DNA of 64,000 bases, taken from contig NZ_LMMA01000023.1 in the NCBI RefSeq assembly GCF_001422725.1, forward strand, positions 151,593 through 215,592, written 5' to 3'. A program made the position numbers and the translations under genes. Below, piece by piece: positions 36,021-45,400 of the stretch (positions within the stretch are counted from its first letter, which is position 1; the number at the start of each line of letters is the position of its first letter). The notes below the pieces were generated by a model. The model was not told the DNA's origin and did no database searches. It saw only the letters and a program-made list of their open reading frames with translations. This DNA is from Flavobacterium sp. Leaf82 (GTDB taxonomy: Bacteria > Bacteroidota > Bacteroidia > Flavobacteriales > Flavobacteriaceae).

Positions 36021-36899
36021 ATGACATATATACATTTCATCATCAACCCTGTTTCAGGCGGAGGCAGGCATAATTTATCAGCTTTTTTTATAGAACAATT
36101 TTTTCCTCCTGAAAAATATAAAATCAAAATTGATTACACTTTAAACAAAAAGCATGCTATAGCACTTACCCAAAAAGCAGCAGAAAAAAAACCGGATATT
36201 ATCGTGGCATGCGGTGGTGACGGTACCATTAATGAGGTAGCGTCCTGCCTTCTTGGAACTAATATTAAACTGGGGATCATTCCTGTAGGCTCTGGAAACG
36301 GACTGGCTTCACATTTGAACATACCCAGGGATTTTAATAAGTCTATCGAGATTATAAAAAACGGAAAAACGTTATTGATAGACTCCGGAAAAATTAACCA
36401 GCACTACTTTTTCAGCAATACCGGGATTGGAATTGATGCAATGATAATTAAGAAATATCAACATTCTGCAGGCAGAAAATTGTACTCCTACATAAAAGCA
36501 GCAATCACTTCAAGTTTCCATTACAAAGTTCAGCCAACCGTAATTTCTTTTGATGATAAAATAATAAATGTCAGACCATTTATGGTCTTTATTTCCAATT
36601 CAAATCAAATGGGCTATAACATGAGCCTGACACCAAGTGCATTATTAACTGACGGCTATCTCGATTTGATTATAATTCCCGAACTATCCTTTACAGATAA
36701 AATAAGGCTTGGTATTCATGTCTTGGAAGGTTCAACTGAAAAGTTTAAAAAAGCGGAGCATTATAAGGTTCAGAAGCTGCGCATTGAAATGCCCATGAAA
36801 ATCTTTACCGATGCTCAGATTGATGGGGAACACTATAATTTAAAAACCAATAACTGCATAATATCAATAGTACCGGGAGCAATAAAAGTCCTGGTATAA
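36021..36899 (+). CDS. Diacylglycerol kinase family lipid kinase (YegS/DgkB-like)
   Basis: This 292-residue protein opens with IINPVSGGGR and carries the nucleotide-binding GGDGT motif (65-69, IVACGGDGTINEVAS). VGSGNGLASHLNIP and the C-terminal beta domain (SLTPSALLTDGYLDLIIIP ... IFTDAQIDGE) are typical of YegS/BmrU/DgkB enzymes. It phosphorylates diacylglycerol to phosphatidic acid. It shares an operon with the LtaS-like transferase, the same functional pairing known for LtaS and DgkB in Firmicutes. Confidence 0.92.
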   Translation: MTYIHFIINPVSGGGRHNLSAFFIEQFFPPEKYKIKIDYTLNKKHAIALTQKAAEKKPDIIVACGGDGTINEVASCLLGTNIKLGIIPVGSGNGLASHLNIPRDFNKSIEIIKNGKTLLIDSGKINQHYFFSNTGIGIDAMIIKKYQHSAGRKLYSYIKAAITSSFHYKVQPTVISFDDKIINVRPFMVFISNSNQMGYNMSLTPSALLTDGYLDLIIIPELSFTDKIRLGIHVLEGSTEKFKKAEHYKVQKLRIEMPMKIFTDAQIDGEHYNLKTNNCIISIVPGAIKVLV

Positions 36900-36960
36900 A
36901 ACCTAGTTTCGCATTATCAGATTTTCCTTAAAGGAATGTTATTTATAAAAAGCTTTTCTA

Positions 36961-37128
36961 TTATAAAACTGCCAAAAAAGTCAAATTTAGCTTGAAGACC
37001 GTATCATTCAATAACTGGACTTTGTACAGTTCAAGCAATATGGCCAAGACAGAAAAAATGGCTGTATATATAATCATGTCCAGATAAAACAGGAATCCGA
37101 TTTTTTTCCTCGTTTCTGTTGATTCCAT
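36961..37128 (-). CDS. Possible 55-residue single-span membrane protein
   Basis: An ATG at 37128 opens a 55-codon frame: a charged start (MESTETRKKIGF), one hydrophobic helix (YLDMIIYTAIFSVLAILLEL) and a short tail. It is divergent from the DUF6660 gene, with only 25 bases between the two starts. The protein-like composition supports it; no family is recognised. Confidence 0.4.
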   Translation of the reverse strand: MESTETRKKIGFLFYLDMIIYTAIFSVLAILLELYKVQLLNDTVFKLNLTFLAVL

Positions 37129-37153
37129 AAAATTAATTGCATACTTTTATAAG

Positions 37154-37492
37154 GTGAAATATCTGAACTACATACTAATAATCTATCTGTTAGGCCTGCA
37201 GTGTTTTACCTGTGACGATCGGCAGCCGCAAGTTGAATCTTCGTCTTGCCTTGGAATTACACAACAGTTCAATTTTAGCAAGAATGTTACTGTACACAAT
37301 GGGAAAAATGATTTGTGCTTAGCCCTTTGCTGCTCCTGTTGCGGTATGCATGCTGTTGCTAAGTTCGATACCAAGACTTTTGAATTCCTTATTTACTTTC
37401 ATGAAATTTTACCTCAGGCTTCTCATTACCAATCACTCTTAACGTCAAGCTTCTTTGAAAGCATTTGGCAGCCTCCTCAAATCAATTCGTAA
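37154..37492 (+). CDS. DUF6660-family Cys-rich envelope protein (paralogue 1)
   Basis: This 112-residue protein starts with GTG. An N-terminal hydrophobic leader ends near CFTC, and a Cys cluster (LCLALCCSCCGM) plus the family tail SIWQPPQINS follow. Two paralogues occur in the window (41753-42088 and 61019-61357, minus). The clustered Cys and the proximity to CusA-type efflux genes suggest metal binding. TACTTTTA, a -7-like box, lies only a few bases before the GTG, so the transcript may be nearly leaderless. Confidence 0.75.
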   Translation: MKYLNYILIIYLLGLQCFTCDDRQPQVESSSCLGITQQFNFSKNVTVHNGKNDLCLALCCSCCGMHAVAKFDTKTFEFLIYFHEILPQASHYQSLLTSSFFESIWQPPQINS

Positions 37493-38071
37493 TGTTACTT
37501 ATTTTGGCAACTCTACTATTGGTGGAATATATCCTTAGATAGTACATACTATTAATTTTGCCCAAACAAAGTGACAAAAAAGGTTGTAAACCGAAAAATA
37601 TACCGTATCGTATAAACTTACTGCATCTAAAAAAGCACACTGACCCTTATTTATTATTTAAAATTATTTTATCACTGCTATTTATAATATCTTTTTTGTA
37701 GCAAGCATAGCAATACAGGATTTCTAATGATACAATAGTATTTGTAAGGATATAATTATTCATACACTATTATTTTATCAAACTGGTTAAGCAATGAAAA
37801 AATCTTTTGACTTACTAAAACAAAGGTATCGTAATTTGCCGTACTGGCAGCACATCCAAAAGCATAGCTTAATTGCAGCTTGACACCTGACTATGACACA
37901 AAGACTTTTAAGGGATTTGGCGTGAATAAAAACCTGCTTTACTTTGTTTGTTCAGTACCACATTGCCAAGATTTGACTACGGCTAAATTGATAAAAAAAA
38001 GAGCCATAAAGTCTAGAGAACTACTATGTCAAAAATGGAAAATTTAAAAACATTAATAAAAATATAACAAA
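37493..38071. other. 579-bp gap; one doubtful 29-codon frame
   Basis: A frame at 37794-37883 (+) encodes 29 residues (MKKSFDLLKQRYRNLPYW...), basic and soluble, without supporting signals. Nothing else coding, repetitive or structured stands out. Confidence 0.25.
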
Positions 38072-38806
38072 TTGGAACTACTTTCACAAGTTTTAGGATA
38101 TGCTTTTTTACCTGTTATCACTATAATGGCTGGTGGCGCTATAGGTCTTTATAAAAATCCGGGAAGTGCATTTCGCAGCTCTATACTGCATTTTGCTGCC
38201 GGTGTTGTTTTCTCGGTGGTTTCCGTAGAACTTTTACCTGATATCATCAAGAACCACCTGCCTATTGAGGTTGGCCTTGGTTTTAGCATGGGTATAATTT
38301 TAATGCTTTTTGTAAAATATTTTACTGAAAGAAGCCCAAAAAATGAAAATGCAGAAAATGACAATAGTTTTGGTGTACCCTATGGTTTGATAAGTGCTTT
38401 AATTATTGATTTGATTATTGACGGTCTTCTTATTGGTATTGGATTTTCTGCCGGCAAGAAAGAAGGAATACTGCTTTCCATAGCACTGGGATTGGAAACC
38501 TTTTCTTTAGGGCTGGCAGTTGTGATAGCATGCCGAAAAAGCAAAATGTCAAAGTCAGAAAACTTTTTGATATTGGCAGGACTTGGGCTGACCTTTTTTA
38601 TTGGGGCGCTCTTAGGCATCTCATTACTTTCTCATTTGTCTCAGGAGATATTGGAATTATTGCTTTCATTCGGCTTGGCAGCGTTATTATTTCTTGTAAC
38701 GGAAGAACTTTTAACCGAGGCGCATGAAGAAAAGGAATCACCTATTCAGACTGCCTGTTTTTTTGTTGGCTTTTTACTGTTTTTAATATTGGGAATGATT
38801 ACTTAG
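38072..38806 (+). CDS. ZIP-family metal transporter-like protein
   Basis: The frame opens with TTG 38072; the next in-frame ATG (38126) would cut the first helix, so the TTG is preferred. The ~244-residue protein has about eight helices. ZIP-like features are HFAAGVVFSVVSVELLPDII and IDLIIDGLLIGIGFSAGKKEG, although the usual HS/HE ligands are weakly conserved. An acidic loop (ERSPKNENAENDNS) replaces the His-rich loop. It probably moves divalent cations across the inner membrane, direction uncertain. It lies within a metal-handling region. Confidence 0.7.
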   Translation: MELLSQVLGYAFLPVITIMAGGAIGLYKNPGSAFRSSILHFAAGVVFSVVSVELLPDIIKNHLPIEVGLGFSMGIILMLFVKYFTERSPKNENAENDNSFGVPYGLISALIIDLIIDGLLIGIGFSAGKKEGILLSIALGLETFSLGLAVVIACRKSKMSKSENFLILAGLGLTFFIGALLGISLLSHLSQEILELLLSFGLAALLFLVTEELLTEAHEEKESPIQTACFFVGFLLFLILGMIT

Positions 38807-39100
38807 GCGAACAAGAGAAATCTGTGGGTTGCTGGCCTTAGCAACATCTATTAGCTAAAATTAACCTTCGTTAACTTGACTCTTTGGCAATTGCAAAATC
38901 TATATAAAGGAAAAAGCTTCCAAACAGCGCCCGTTTAACGAATCAGCTTGAGTTTGCTACAAAAAGAGTTATTACCATTTTACTGTTCGAACTTTATGAT
39001 TTACCAGAAACCATTTCATGCTGCCGGACAGCAGGTTATTTTTCACCAATAGATTATTGATAAGCATTATGGTACATGAATTATTTACACAAGAAACAGT
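38807..39100. other. Gap without recognisable gene
   Basis: The 294 bases hold no intact frame of note and no strong hairpin. Broken frames are present. Confidence 0.3.
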
Positions 39101-39211
39101 ATGTTAAAGAGACCTTCAGGAAAGCTCAGTGCAGTCATTAATAAAGATTTCACAAAAAACGAACACGGGCACCAAGAAGAATTTGAAATCTATATTGATA
39201 GCCATCCCTAA
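39101..39211 (+). CDS. Possible 36-residue peptide
   Basis: ATG 39101 opens a 36-codon frame (MLKRPSGKLSAVINKDF...HGHQEEFEIYIDSHP). It has no membrane segment. It lies 33 bases before another small gene in the same direction. Support is composition only. Confidence 0.25.
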   Translation: MLKRPSGKLSAVINKDFTKNEHGHQEEFEIYIDSHP

Positions 39212-39244
39212 TGCCCTGATATTTAATAATTAAAAACTATACAG

Positions 39245-39418
39245 ATGAAAAAAGGAAAAAAACCGGTTTATAAAAGCCATTCTCGCTACAGCAGGAAAAA
39301 ACCCTCTAAGTCAATAAAAACATTGCGGGATCTATTGATCTTTTTAGCTGTCCTCACAATTATTGCGGCAATTGTGATATCGCTTATGTATTTATATCAT
39401 TACTATCTTAAGAATTAG
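39245..39418 (+). CDS. Small single-span membrane protein (57 residues)
   Basis: ATG 39245 opens a 57-codon frame: a very basic N-terminal half (Lys/Arg-rich, residues 1-30), one helix (LLIFLAVLTIIAAIVISLMYLY) and a short tail. It resembles the small membrane protein at 42164-42307 in layout (basic start, single helix) but not closely in sequence. It precedes the methyltransferase gene by 39 bases and may be co-transcribed. The function is unknown. Confidence 0.5.
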   Translation: MKKGKKPVYKSHSRYSRKKPSKSIKTLRDLLIFLAVLTIIAAIVISLMYLYHYYLKN

Positions 39419-39457
39419 CCATAAAAATGATACGTTACAGTACACTTAATTTTCCCG

Positions 39458-40276
39458 ATGCAAATTAGTATATCATCACTTGCTTACATTCCAATCTTAA
39501 TGCTCTTAACATTTATAATTATGGCACTTCAGGAAGAATTCGAAAAACAAAGTTTATGGCTGCTTAAGTACGGGAAAGCATTTCCTTACATTATGCTGAT
39601 GGTAGGCTATCTGCTGCTTATTAAGTCCGAAAAATACCCTTCGGGTTTAATTTTGAGGCAATCTCCTTATGAAAAGTTATATGAAGCGTTGTGCCTAGGA
39701 TTGAGTCTTTCAGGCTGTTTACTTCGAATAATCACCATGGGTTATACACCAAAAGCATCAGTACCGGATCAAAAAGGTGTCTTTACGCCCCATCATTACA
39801 CCTTTGGAGCTTACTCCATTGTACGTCATCCTTTGTATTTAGGCAATTTTATAATATGGCTGGGGATGATCATTATAACCGGAAACTTTTGGTTCATTAT
39901 TTCCTTTGCACTCCTATACTTTATCTACCTTGAAAGAATTATGATGGCAAAGGAAAAGCAGCTGAAGCTAAAATTTGGTTTTAAATATTCCCGATGGGCT
40001 GATAATGTACCGGCAATCCTGCCCAATGTCTGGCTATATAAAAAACCACACTCAGCTTTTAACTGGAAAAAAGTAAGCCAGCGGGAAACCGGCCGTCTTT
40101 GCATTACTTTTTTTATATTTTTCGTTTTTGAAATTTCATGTCAGGTAATTGAACGAAAAAACAATTACAACTTTATACTACTACTGATCAGTGCAGTTTT
40201 AGGAATTATTTATACAGTGACGAATTTCAGTTTCATCACTTCCTTTATCAGAAGATTGATTGTTAAAATGAGATAG
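39458..40276 (+). CDS. Isoprenylcysteine carboxyl methyltransferase (ICMT)-like membrane methyltransferase
   Basis: This 272-residue membrane protein has the ICMT/PEMT-like C-terminal signature: GAYSIVRHPLYLGNFIIWLG and YLERIMMAKEKQLKLKFGFKYSRWADNVPAILP, in which the RHP and E/FG..Y elements bind S-adenosylmethionine and substrate. Bacterial members methylate small or lipid substrates and often accompany metal-transport genes. The exact substrate is unknown. Confidence 0.8.
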   Translation: MQISISSLAYIPILMLLTFIIMALQEEFEKQSLWLLKYGKAFPYIMLMVGYLLLIKSEKYPSGLILRQSPYEKLYEALCLGLSLSGCLLRIITMGYTPKASVPDQKGVFTPHHYTFGAYSIVRHPLYLGNFIIWLGMIIITGNFWFIISFALLYFIYLERIMMAKEKQLKLKFGFKYSRWADNVPAILPNVWLYKKPHSAFNWKKVSQRETGRLCITFFIFFVFEISCQVIERKNNYNFILLLISAVLGIIYTVTNFSFITSFIRRLIVKMR

Positions 40277-40700
40277 TGACACTATAAATAATAATCAATA
40301 TAAAGTGCTTCAAGACTCTCATAGATTTTATGCTCTTAAAGTTCAATCCATGGCATGATCAGCTGAAAAACCAATTTTTAGGGATGAAGTCTGTAAGTCA
40401 GTTAGAATACCCAATAAGATTGCTGGACAGAGTAAAAACAGGGATCAACTTATTGCAAGCAATAATTCTTATCCCTGTTTTATTTCTATAAATACGTTGA
40501 ATTCCAAGTATTATACTCACAGTTTATTTCCGGATCAGGCCAGCTATAATTTAATTACTGGAGCCAAAATAATTGTATTTTAAAAAAGAAAGTAAACGGT
40601 GCAAATTGAGAAAAACAAGTTTTGACAGCGTGATTAATATCCAGTTCTGAGAGATAATTACCAAGCATTAAAATTTTTGCACTTTTTTTTAACCTTCTAA
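40277..40700. other. Gap downstream of the methyltransferase
   Basis: Apart from the stem-loop at 40435-40485 nothing coding or repetitive is seen. Confidence 0.3.
40435..40485 (+). terminator. Terminator-like stem-loop
   Basis: AAAACAGGGAT pairs perfectly with ATCCCTGTTTT; within the loop ATTGC/GCAAT can pair as well. A T-rich stretch follows. Confidence 0.6.
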
Positions 40701-41077
40701 TCTAGTCCAGGCATTTATTTCTTCATAATTTTTTATGTTGATGTCCCGAAACTTATTCTCAACAATTTGGAGACAAACAAAGAGGCTGTTTTTAGATATT
40801 GTACAGCCCATCTTGACAAAAACAATCCTGGATGGAAAAAAGAAAGTATAAATCTTGCCTGCAGATTTGAATACGTGGATTGGAACGTGGGAAAATTTAA
40901 AGAAACAGGAGGCAATATTGGTGAAGATGTATGGAGTGTAATACCTGCCACTAGTTTTAGACCAACCTCTCAAACCGTCATTCGCCTAAACTATCGCTAT
41001 TTAAAACAAAGAGACATTTTTTCAAATCCACCATCAATACATGATGTTTTAATTTGGGAATTTCAACATACTTCTAA
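40701..41077 (+). pseudogene. Truncated and frameshifted outer-membrane porin remnant
   Basis: A frame open from 40701 encodes the end of a beta-barrel porin: FEYVDWNVGKFKETGGNIGEDVWSVIPATSFRPTSQTVIRLNYRYLKQRDIF. After NPPS the proper ending is found in another frame (FNLGISTYF then TAA at 41075-41077), so a small indel and a stop near 41040-41050 destroyed it. The 5' part is missing: a stop at 40698 and no signal peptide. The longer open frame to 41174 is an artefact of the shift. Phe-terminated strands and the QT-RLNYRY motif are typical of phosphate-selective or DUF-type porins in this phylum. Confidence 0.7.
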
Positions 41078-41134
41078 TAATAAAATCCTATTCTCTATTC
41101 TCTCAATTAAGGTTTGCGAAAGTCATTTTCATCG

Positions 41135-41150
41135 TGGCACAAAAATTGCA
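41135..41150 (+). promoter_or_regulatory. Sigma-54 promoter 1
   Basis: TGGCAC-AAAAA-TTGCA is a full match to the -24/-12 consensus, with ten bases between GG and GC. The ATG of the micropeptide gene is 37 bases downstream. Confidence 0.8.
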
Positions 41151-41186
41151 ATAATCTCCTATAATAAACATTAAAATATCTATATT

Positions 41187-41270
41187 ATGAATAATAGGCT
41201 AAACTGTTGGAAATGTGTGTTGGTACTTACTGGCGTTATGGGCTTTGTTTCATTTTTTTCGCAGTATTAA
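41187..41270 (+). CDS. CWKC micropeptide gene 1 (27 residues)
   Basis: ATG 41187 opens a 27-codon frame with a polar start (NNRLN), CWKC, and a hydrophobic stretch (VLVLTGVMGFVSFF). A second copy at 59884-59964 is identical at 19 of 26 aligned positions, including NRLNCWKCV, LTG, MGFV and FS. Both lie 31-37 bases after a consensus sigma-54 promoter and before a hairpin terminator, so each is an independent short transcription unit. The peptide is probably membrane-associated, with a CxxC pair facing one side. No function is known to me; possibilities include a redox or metal-binding regulator. Confidence 0.75.
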   Translation: MNNRLNCWKCVLVLTGVMGFVSFFSQY

Positions 41271-41320
41271 AAATTACAGCATTTATTAAAATTTCAAGAA
41301 AATTAATATAACCTGAACTT

Positions 41321-41351
41321 AAAGCCATTTCATCCGAAATGGCTTTTTATT
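41321..41351 (+). terminator. Rho-independent terminator of the micropeptide gene
   Basis: AAAGCCATTTC pairs perfectly with GAAATGGCTTT around ATCC, followed by a T-rich tract. Confidence 0.9.
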
Positions 41352-41752
41352 TTATATTGCCTATCCATATTCTCGCTTTCTGTATTCTCTAATTAACTTT
41401 GCAGCCTATATCATCTGCTGCAATGTTTAATCCTTCATCTTCTGTTCAATTGTGTCCGCTATTATCAAGCGCTGAGTCCTGATGTTTTCGAACAAAAAGT
41501 GCTCGTCCTCAATTAATAAAAATTTTATATTCAGAAAAAAAACAATACCATAAATCTGGTAGGTAGCAGCCATAAAAAAGTGGTGCAGAAGGTATTTTAA
41601 CCCATCAGACTAAACATACCCGAACACAGTAAGATTCAAAAAAAACAATATTTCGGCGTTTTGAATATCGCACTGTAATATATTTAAAACAATGAATATA
41701 AATTTTCCTTAATTTTATTGGAATGGTAAAAATAATTATTTACTTTTATGCC
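41352..41752. other. 401-bp gap upstream of DUF6660 paralogue 2
   Basis: No gene-like frame. TACTTTTA at 41741-41748 lies just before the GTG of the next gene, as in paralogue 1. Confidence 0.35.
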
Positions 41753-42088
41753 GTGAAAATAATAAGCTTTATACTAACTATCTATATGCTAAGCCTCTCG
41801 GGTATTACCTGCGCTGATACTTATATGTATAATTCTGTTTCAAAATCTGCCCATATATCACAATCCAATCATAATGACAGTAATTCACACAAAGGAGAAA
41901 AAGACTTATGTTCTCCTTTTTGCAGCTGTGCCTGCTGTGGAATTCAGGTGGTTAGTAACCTGAATGCTGCTTCATTTGATTTCCCTCTAAATATTGAAGA
42001 AATTTCTCCTAAGGTATCACAATACCAATCTATCTTAATTTCAAGCTTCACTGGAAGCATTTGGCAGCCCCCTCAGATTAATTCATAA
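41753..42088 (+). CDS. DUF6660-family Cys/His-rich envelope protein (paralogue 2)
   Basis: The GTG at 41753 is preferred to the ATG at 41723 because alignment with paralogue 1 begins there (VKIISFILTIYMLSLSGITC versus VKYLNYILIIYLLGLQCFTC). The 111-residue product has a hydrophobic leader, a His/Ser-rich segment (HISQSNHNDSNSHKGEK), the Cys cluster CSPFCSCACCG and the tail SIWQPPQINS. Paralogue 1 at 37154 is close in both start context and tail. It stands upstream of the CusA/CusB genes, so metal (copper or similar) binding in the periplasm is likely, as inference. Confidence 0.8.
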   Translation: MKIISFILTIYMLSLSGITCADTYMYNSVSKSAHISQSNHNDSNSHKGEKDLCSPFCSCACCGIQVVSNLNAASFDFPLNIEEISPKVSQYQSILISSFTGSIWQPPQINS

Positions 42089-42163
42089 TATTATTGCTAC
42101 CAAGGCAATTTCACATTTGTGATGTATTGTCGTATCATAATAGTATCAATTAATTATGCCAAA

Positions 42164-42307
42164 ATGATAAAATCAAAAAAGAAGGCTGTACAGCCTAAAA
42201 AACCCTATGCGGTTTTGCGAACAATTATCACTGTTCTGATTTGTCTTTTACTGCTTTTGGGAGTCGGTGCAAGAATTTACCACTTCTTCACTGTACACCG
42301 TCCTTAA
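42164..42307 (+). CDS. Small single-span membrane protein (47 residues)
   Basis: ATG 42164 (MIKSKKKAVQPKKPYAV) opens a Lys-rich start followed by one helix (IITVLICLLLLLGVGARIYHFF). The upstream extension of this frame lacks coding character. It lies between a DUF6660 gene and the CusA fusion, all in the same direction, and may be part of that efflux operon. Confidence 0.5.
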   Translation: MIKSKKKAVQPKKPYAVLRTIITVLICLLLLLGVGARIYHFFTVHRP

Positions 42308-42473
42308 AAGAACAGGCAAATTCATCAGTATACTGCACTTAGATCGCAGTGCTCACCCAATTTCCATTTTTTTTTAGCAATGCCCATCTCATATGGCATG
42401 CCATTAATAATGCAGATAAAACAGGGAGAGATCATCAAAAACCGCTTTTATACATTTAATTTACAACAAGATA

Positions 42474-45400
42474 ATGTTAGATAAAATAATTCATTTTAGT
42501 ATCAATAATAAGTTTATTATTGGACTATTCACTCTGGTACTTATAGCTGTAGGGAGCTATTCGCTTTACACGCTCCCGATCGACGCATTACCGGATATTA
42601 CCAACAATCAGGTACAGATTATCACCAGCTCCCCTACACTTGCCACTCAGGAGGTGGAACAATTCATCACTTATCCAATTGAGCAGTCTGTAAAATCAAT
42701 TCCCAGAATGGTTGAACTTCGTTCAATCAGTCGCTTCGGACTGAGTGTCGTGACAGTGGTATTTGAGGAAAACGTTGATATCTACTGGGCACGCGCCCAA
42801 ATTGCCGAAAGAATAAAAGAAGCAGAAAACACAATACCAAAAGGTGTAGGAGTTCCCGAAATGGCTCCCCTTAGTACTGGATTGGGAGAAATTTACCAAT
42901 ACGTGGTATTCCCTAAAAAAGGGTATGAAAACAAATTCAATGCTACTGAATTAAAGACAATTCAGGATTGGATTATCAAGCCCCAGCTTATCGGAACAAA
43001 AGGAGTTGCCGAAGTCAACACGCTGGGAGGCGTGCTTAAACAATACGAGATTGCTGTTCAGCCTGACAAGCTCAAAAGCATGAATACCACGATAACGGAA
43101 ATTTTCGATGCGCTGGAAAACAACAATGAAAATACCGGAGGTGCATATATCGATAAAAAGCCTTATGCCTACTTTATCAGAGGTATCGGTATGGTTAATA
43201 ATATCGATGACATTAATAAGATCGTAGTGAAAAACCAAAATGGAATTCCTATCCTTATTCGTGATGTCGCCAAGGTTCAGATTGGCGCGGGAATCCGTTA
43301 TGGAGCTGTTACCAAAGATGGTAAGGGCGAAGAGGTTTCAGGGATGGTAATGATGCTGAAAGGTGAAAACAGCGGTGAGATTGTAAAGATCGTTAAAGAA
43401 AGAATGGAGCAGATCAAAAAATCACTCCCTGAAGGCGTAGAAATTGAACCTTTCATGGACAGGACTGTACTGGTAAATAAAGCCATTTCAACTGTCGAAA
43501 AAAATCTAATAGAAGGTGCCCTTATTGTAATATTCATCCTGGTACTCCTGCTGGGTAACTGGAGGGCCGGACTTGTCGTAGCTTCTGTTATTCCCCTGGC
43601 ATTGTTGTTTGCAATCACGATGATGAAACTATTTGGTGTCAGCGGTAATCTGATGAGCCTTGGAGCTATAGATTTTGGTCTTATTGTAGATGGTGCCGTT
43701 ATCATCGTTGAAGCTATTATTCATCGACTCCAGGTTAGCAATAAAGGCAAGCTGAATACAGCAGAAATGAACGAAGAAGTATATCAGGCCTCTTCTAAAA
43801 TCAGAAGCAGCGCCGCCTTTGGGGAAATCATCATTCTTATAGTTTATCTGCCGATTCTTGCCCTTGTCGGCATTGAAGGAAAAATGTTTGGACCTATGGC
43901 ACAAACGGTTTCTTTTGCGATTCTGGGTGCTTTCATACTCTCACTGACCTATGTTCCAATGATGTCTGCACTGGCTCTTAAAAAAGAGACCGGGCATAAG
44001 AAAAACATAAGTGACAAAATAATCGATTCCATTTATCGCTTCTACAGTCCTTTATTGGAAAAAGCGCTAAAAGTAAGGGCCGCCGTAATAGGCGTAGCGC
44101 TGGCTCTGTTTGTCGTTGCCCTGCTTGTTTTTAATTCACTGGGAGGTGAATTTATTCCACAGCTTGATGAGGGAGATATTGCTACACACCTTATTATCGC
44201 ATCAGGAAGTTCGCTTACACAGGAAATAGAAGCCACCACAAAGGCAGAAAAAATACTGAGAGCTAAATTTCCTGAAATCAAAATGATCGTTACCAAGATT
44301 GGTAGTGCTGAGATACCGACAGATCCGATGCCGATTGAAGCGGGTGATATGATCATTACACTAAAAGATAAAAGTGAATGGACTTCAGCTGAAACCAAAG
44401 AGGAATTGATGGAAAAAATGGAAGAGGCCCTTGAGGAGATTCCGGGAGCTTCAACTGAATTTTCACAGCCAATCCAAATGCGATTCAATGAGCTTATGAC
44501 CGGAGTACGAAGCGATGTTGCTATTAAAATATTTGGCGAAGATATCGACATGCTGGTTAGCAAAGGTGAAGAAGTTGTACAGCTTATAAAAGGCGTGAAA
44601 GGCGTTGCAGATGCAAAAGCAGAACGCGTTGCGGGTCTTCCGCAAATTACAATCCGCTACAATAAAGATAAATTAGCCCTTTATGGCCTAAAAATTGGCG
44701 ACTTGAATAAAGTAGTTCGTATGGGATTTGCCGGTGAAGCCGCAGGCGTTGTATATGAAGGCGAAAAGCGTTTTGACATGGTCGTGAGACTGGACAACGA
44801 AAGCCGAAAGGATATTGAAAACTTACGAACACTTTTCATCACACTCCCATCAGGAAGCCAGATTCCCCTTGAGCAGATCGCAGATGTAAATTATGAAGAT
44901 GGTCCTATGCAGATCTCACGTGAGAACGGAAAGAGAAGAATTGTTGTCGGTTTTAATGTCCGCGGAGGCGATGTGGAAAGTATTGTAAAGGAAATTCAGG
45001 CTAAACTTGATGCTAAATTAAAATTGCCGGACGGCTATTATACCACCTACGGAGGGTCTTTTGAGAACCTTATCGATGCCAGCAAGCGTCTTTCTATAGC
45101 AGTTCCTATTGCTCTTGGACTAATTTTGATTTTACTTTATTTTACTTTCAATTCTATCAAGCAGTCATTACTGATCTTTACAGCCATACCATTATCGGCA
45201 ATTGGCGGAATTTTTGCCCTCTGGATTCGTGATATGCCCTTTAGTATATCTGCCGGAGTTGGATTTATAGCGTTATTCGGTGTAGCAGTACTTAATGGTA
45301 TTGTGCTTATCGGATATTTTAACCAATTAAAAGCGGAGGGCATGCAGGATGTATATGACCGAATTAGAGAAGGAACCAAAGTCAGACTGCGTCCTGTGAT

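Noticed and set aside
40733..40973. Minus-strand frames over the porin remnant
   Set aside because: The plus strand encodes recognisable porin sequence; the minus frames do not resemble anything.
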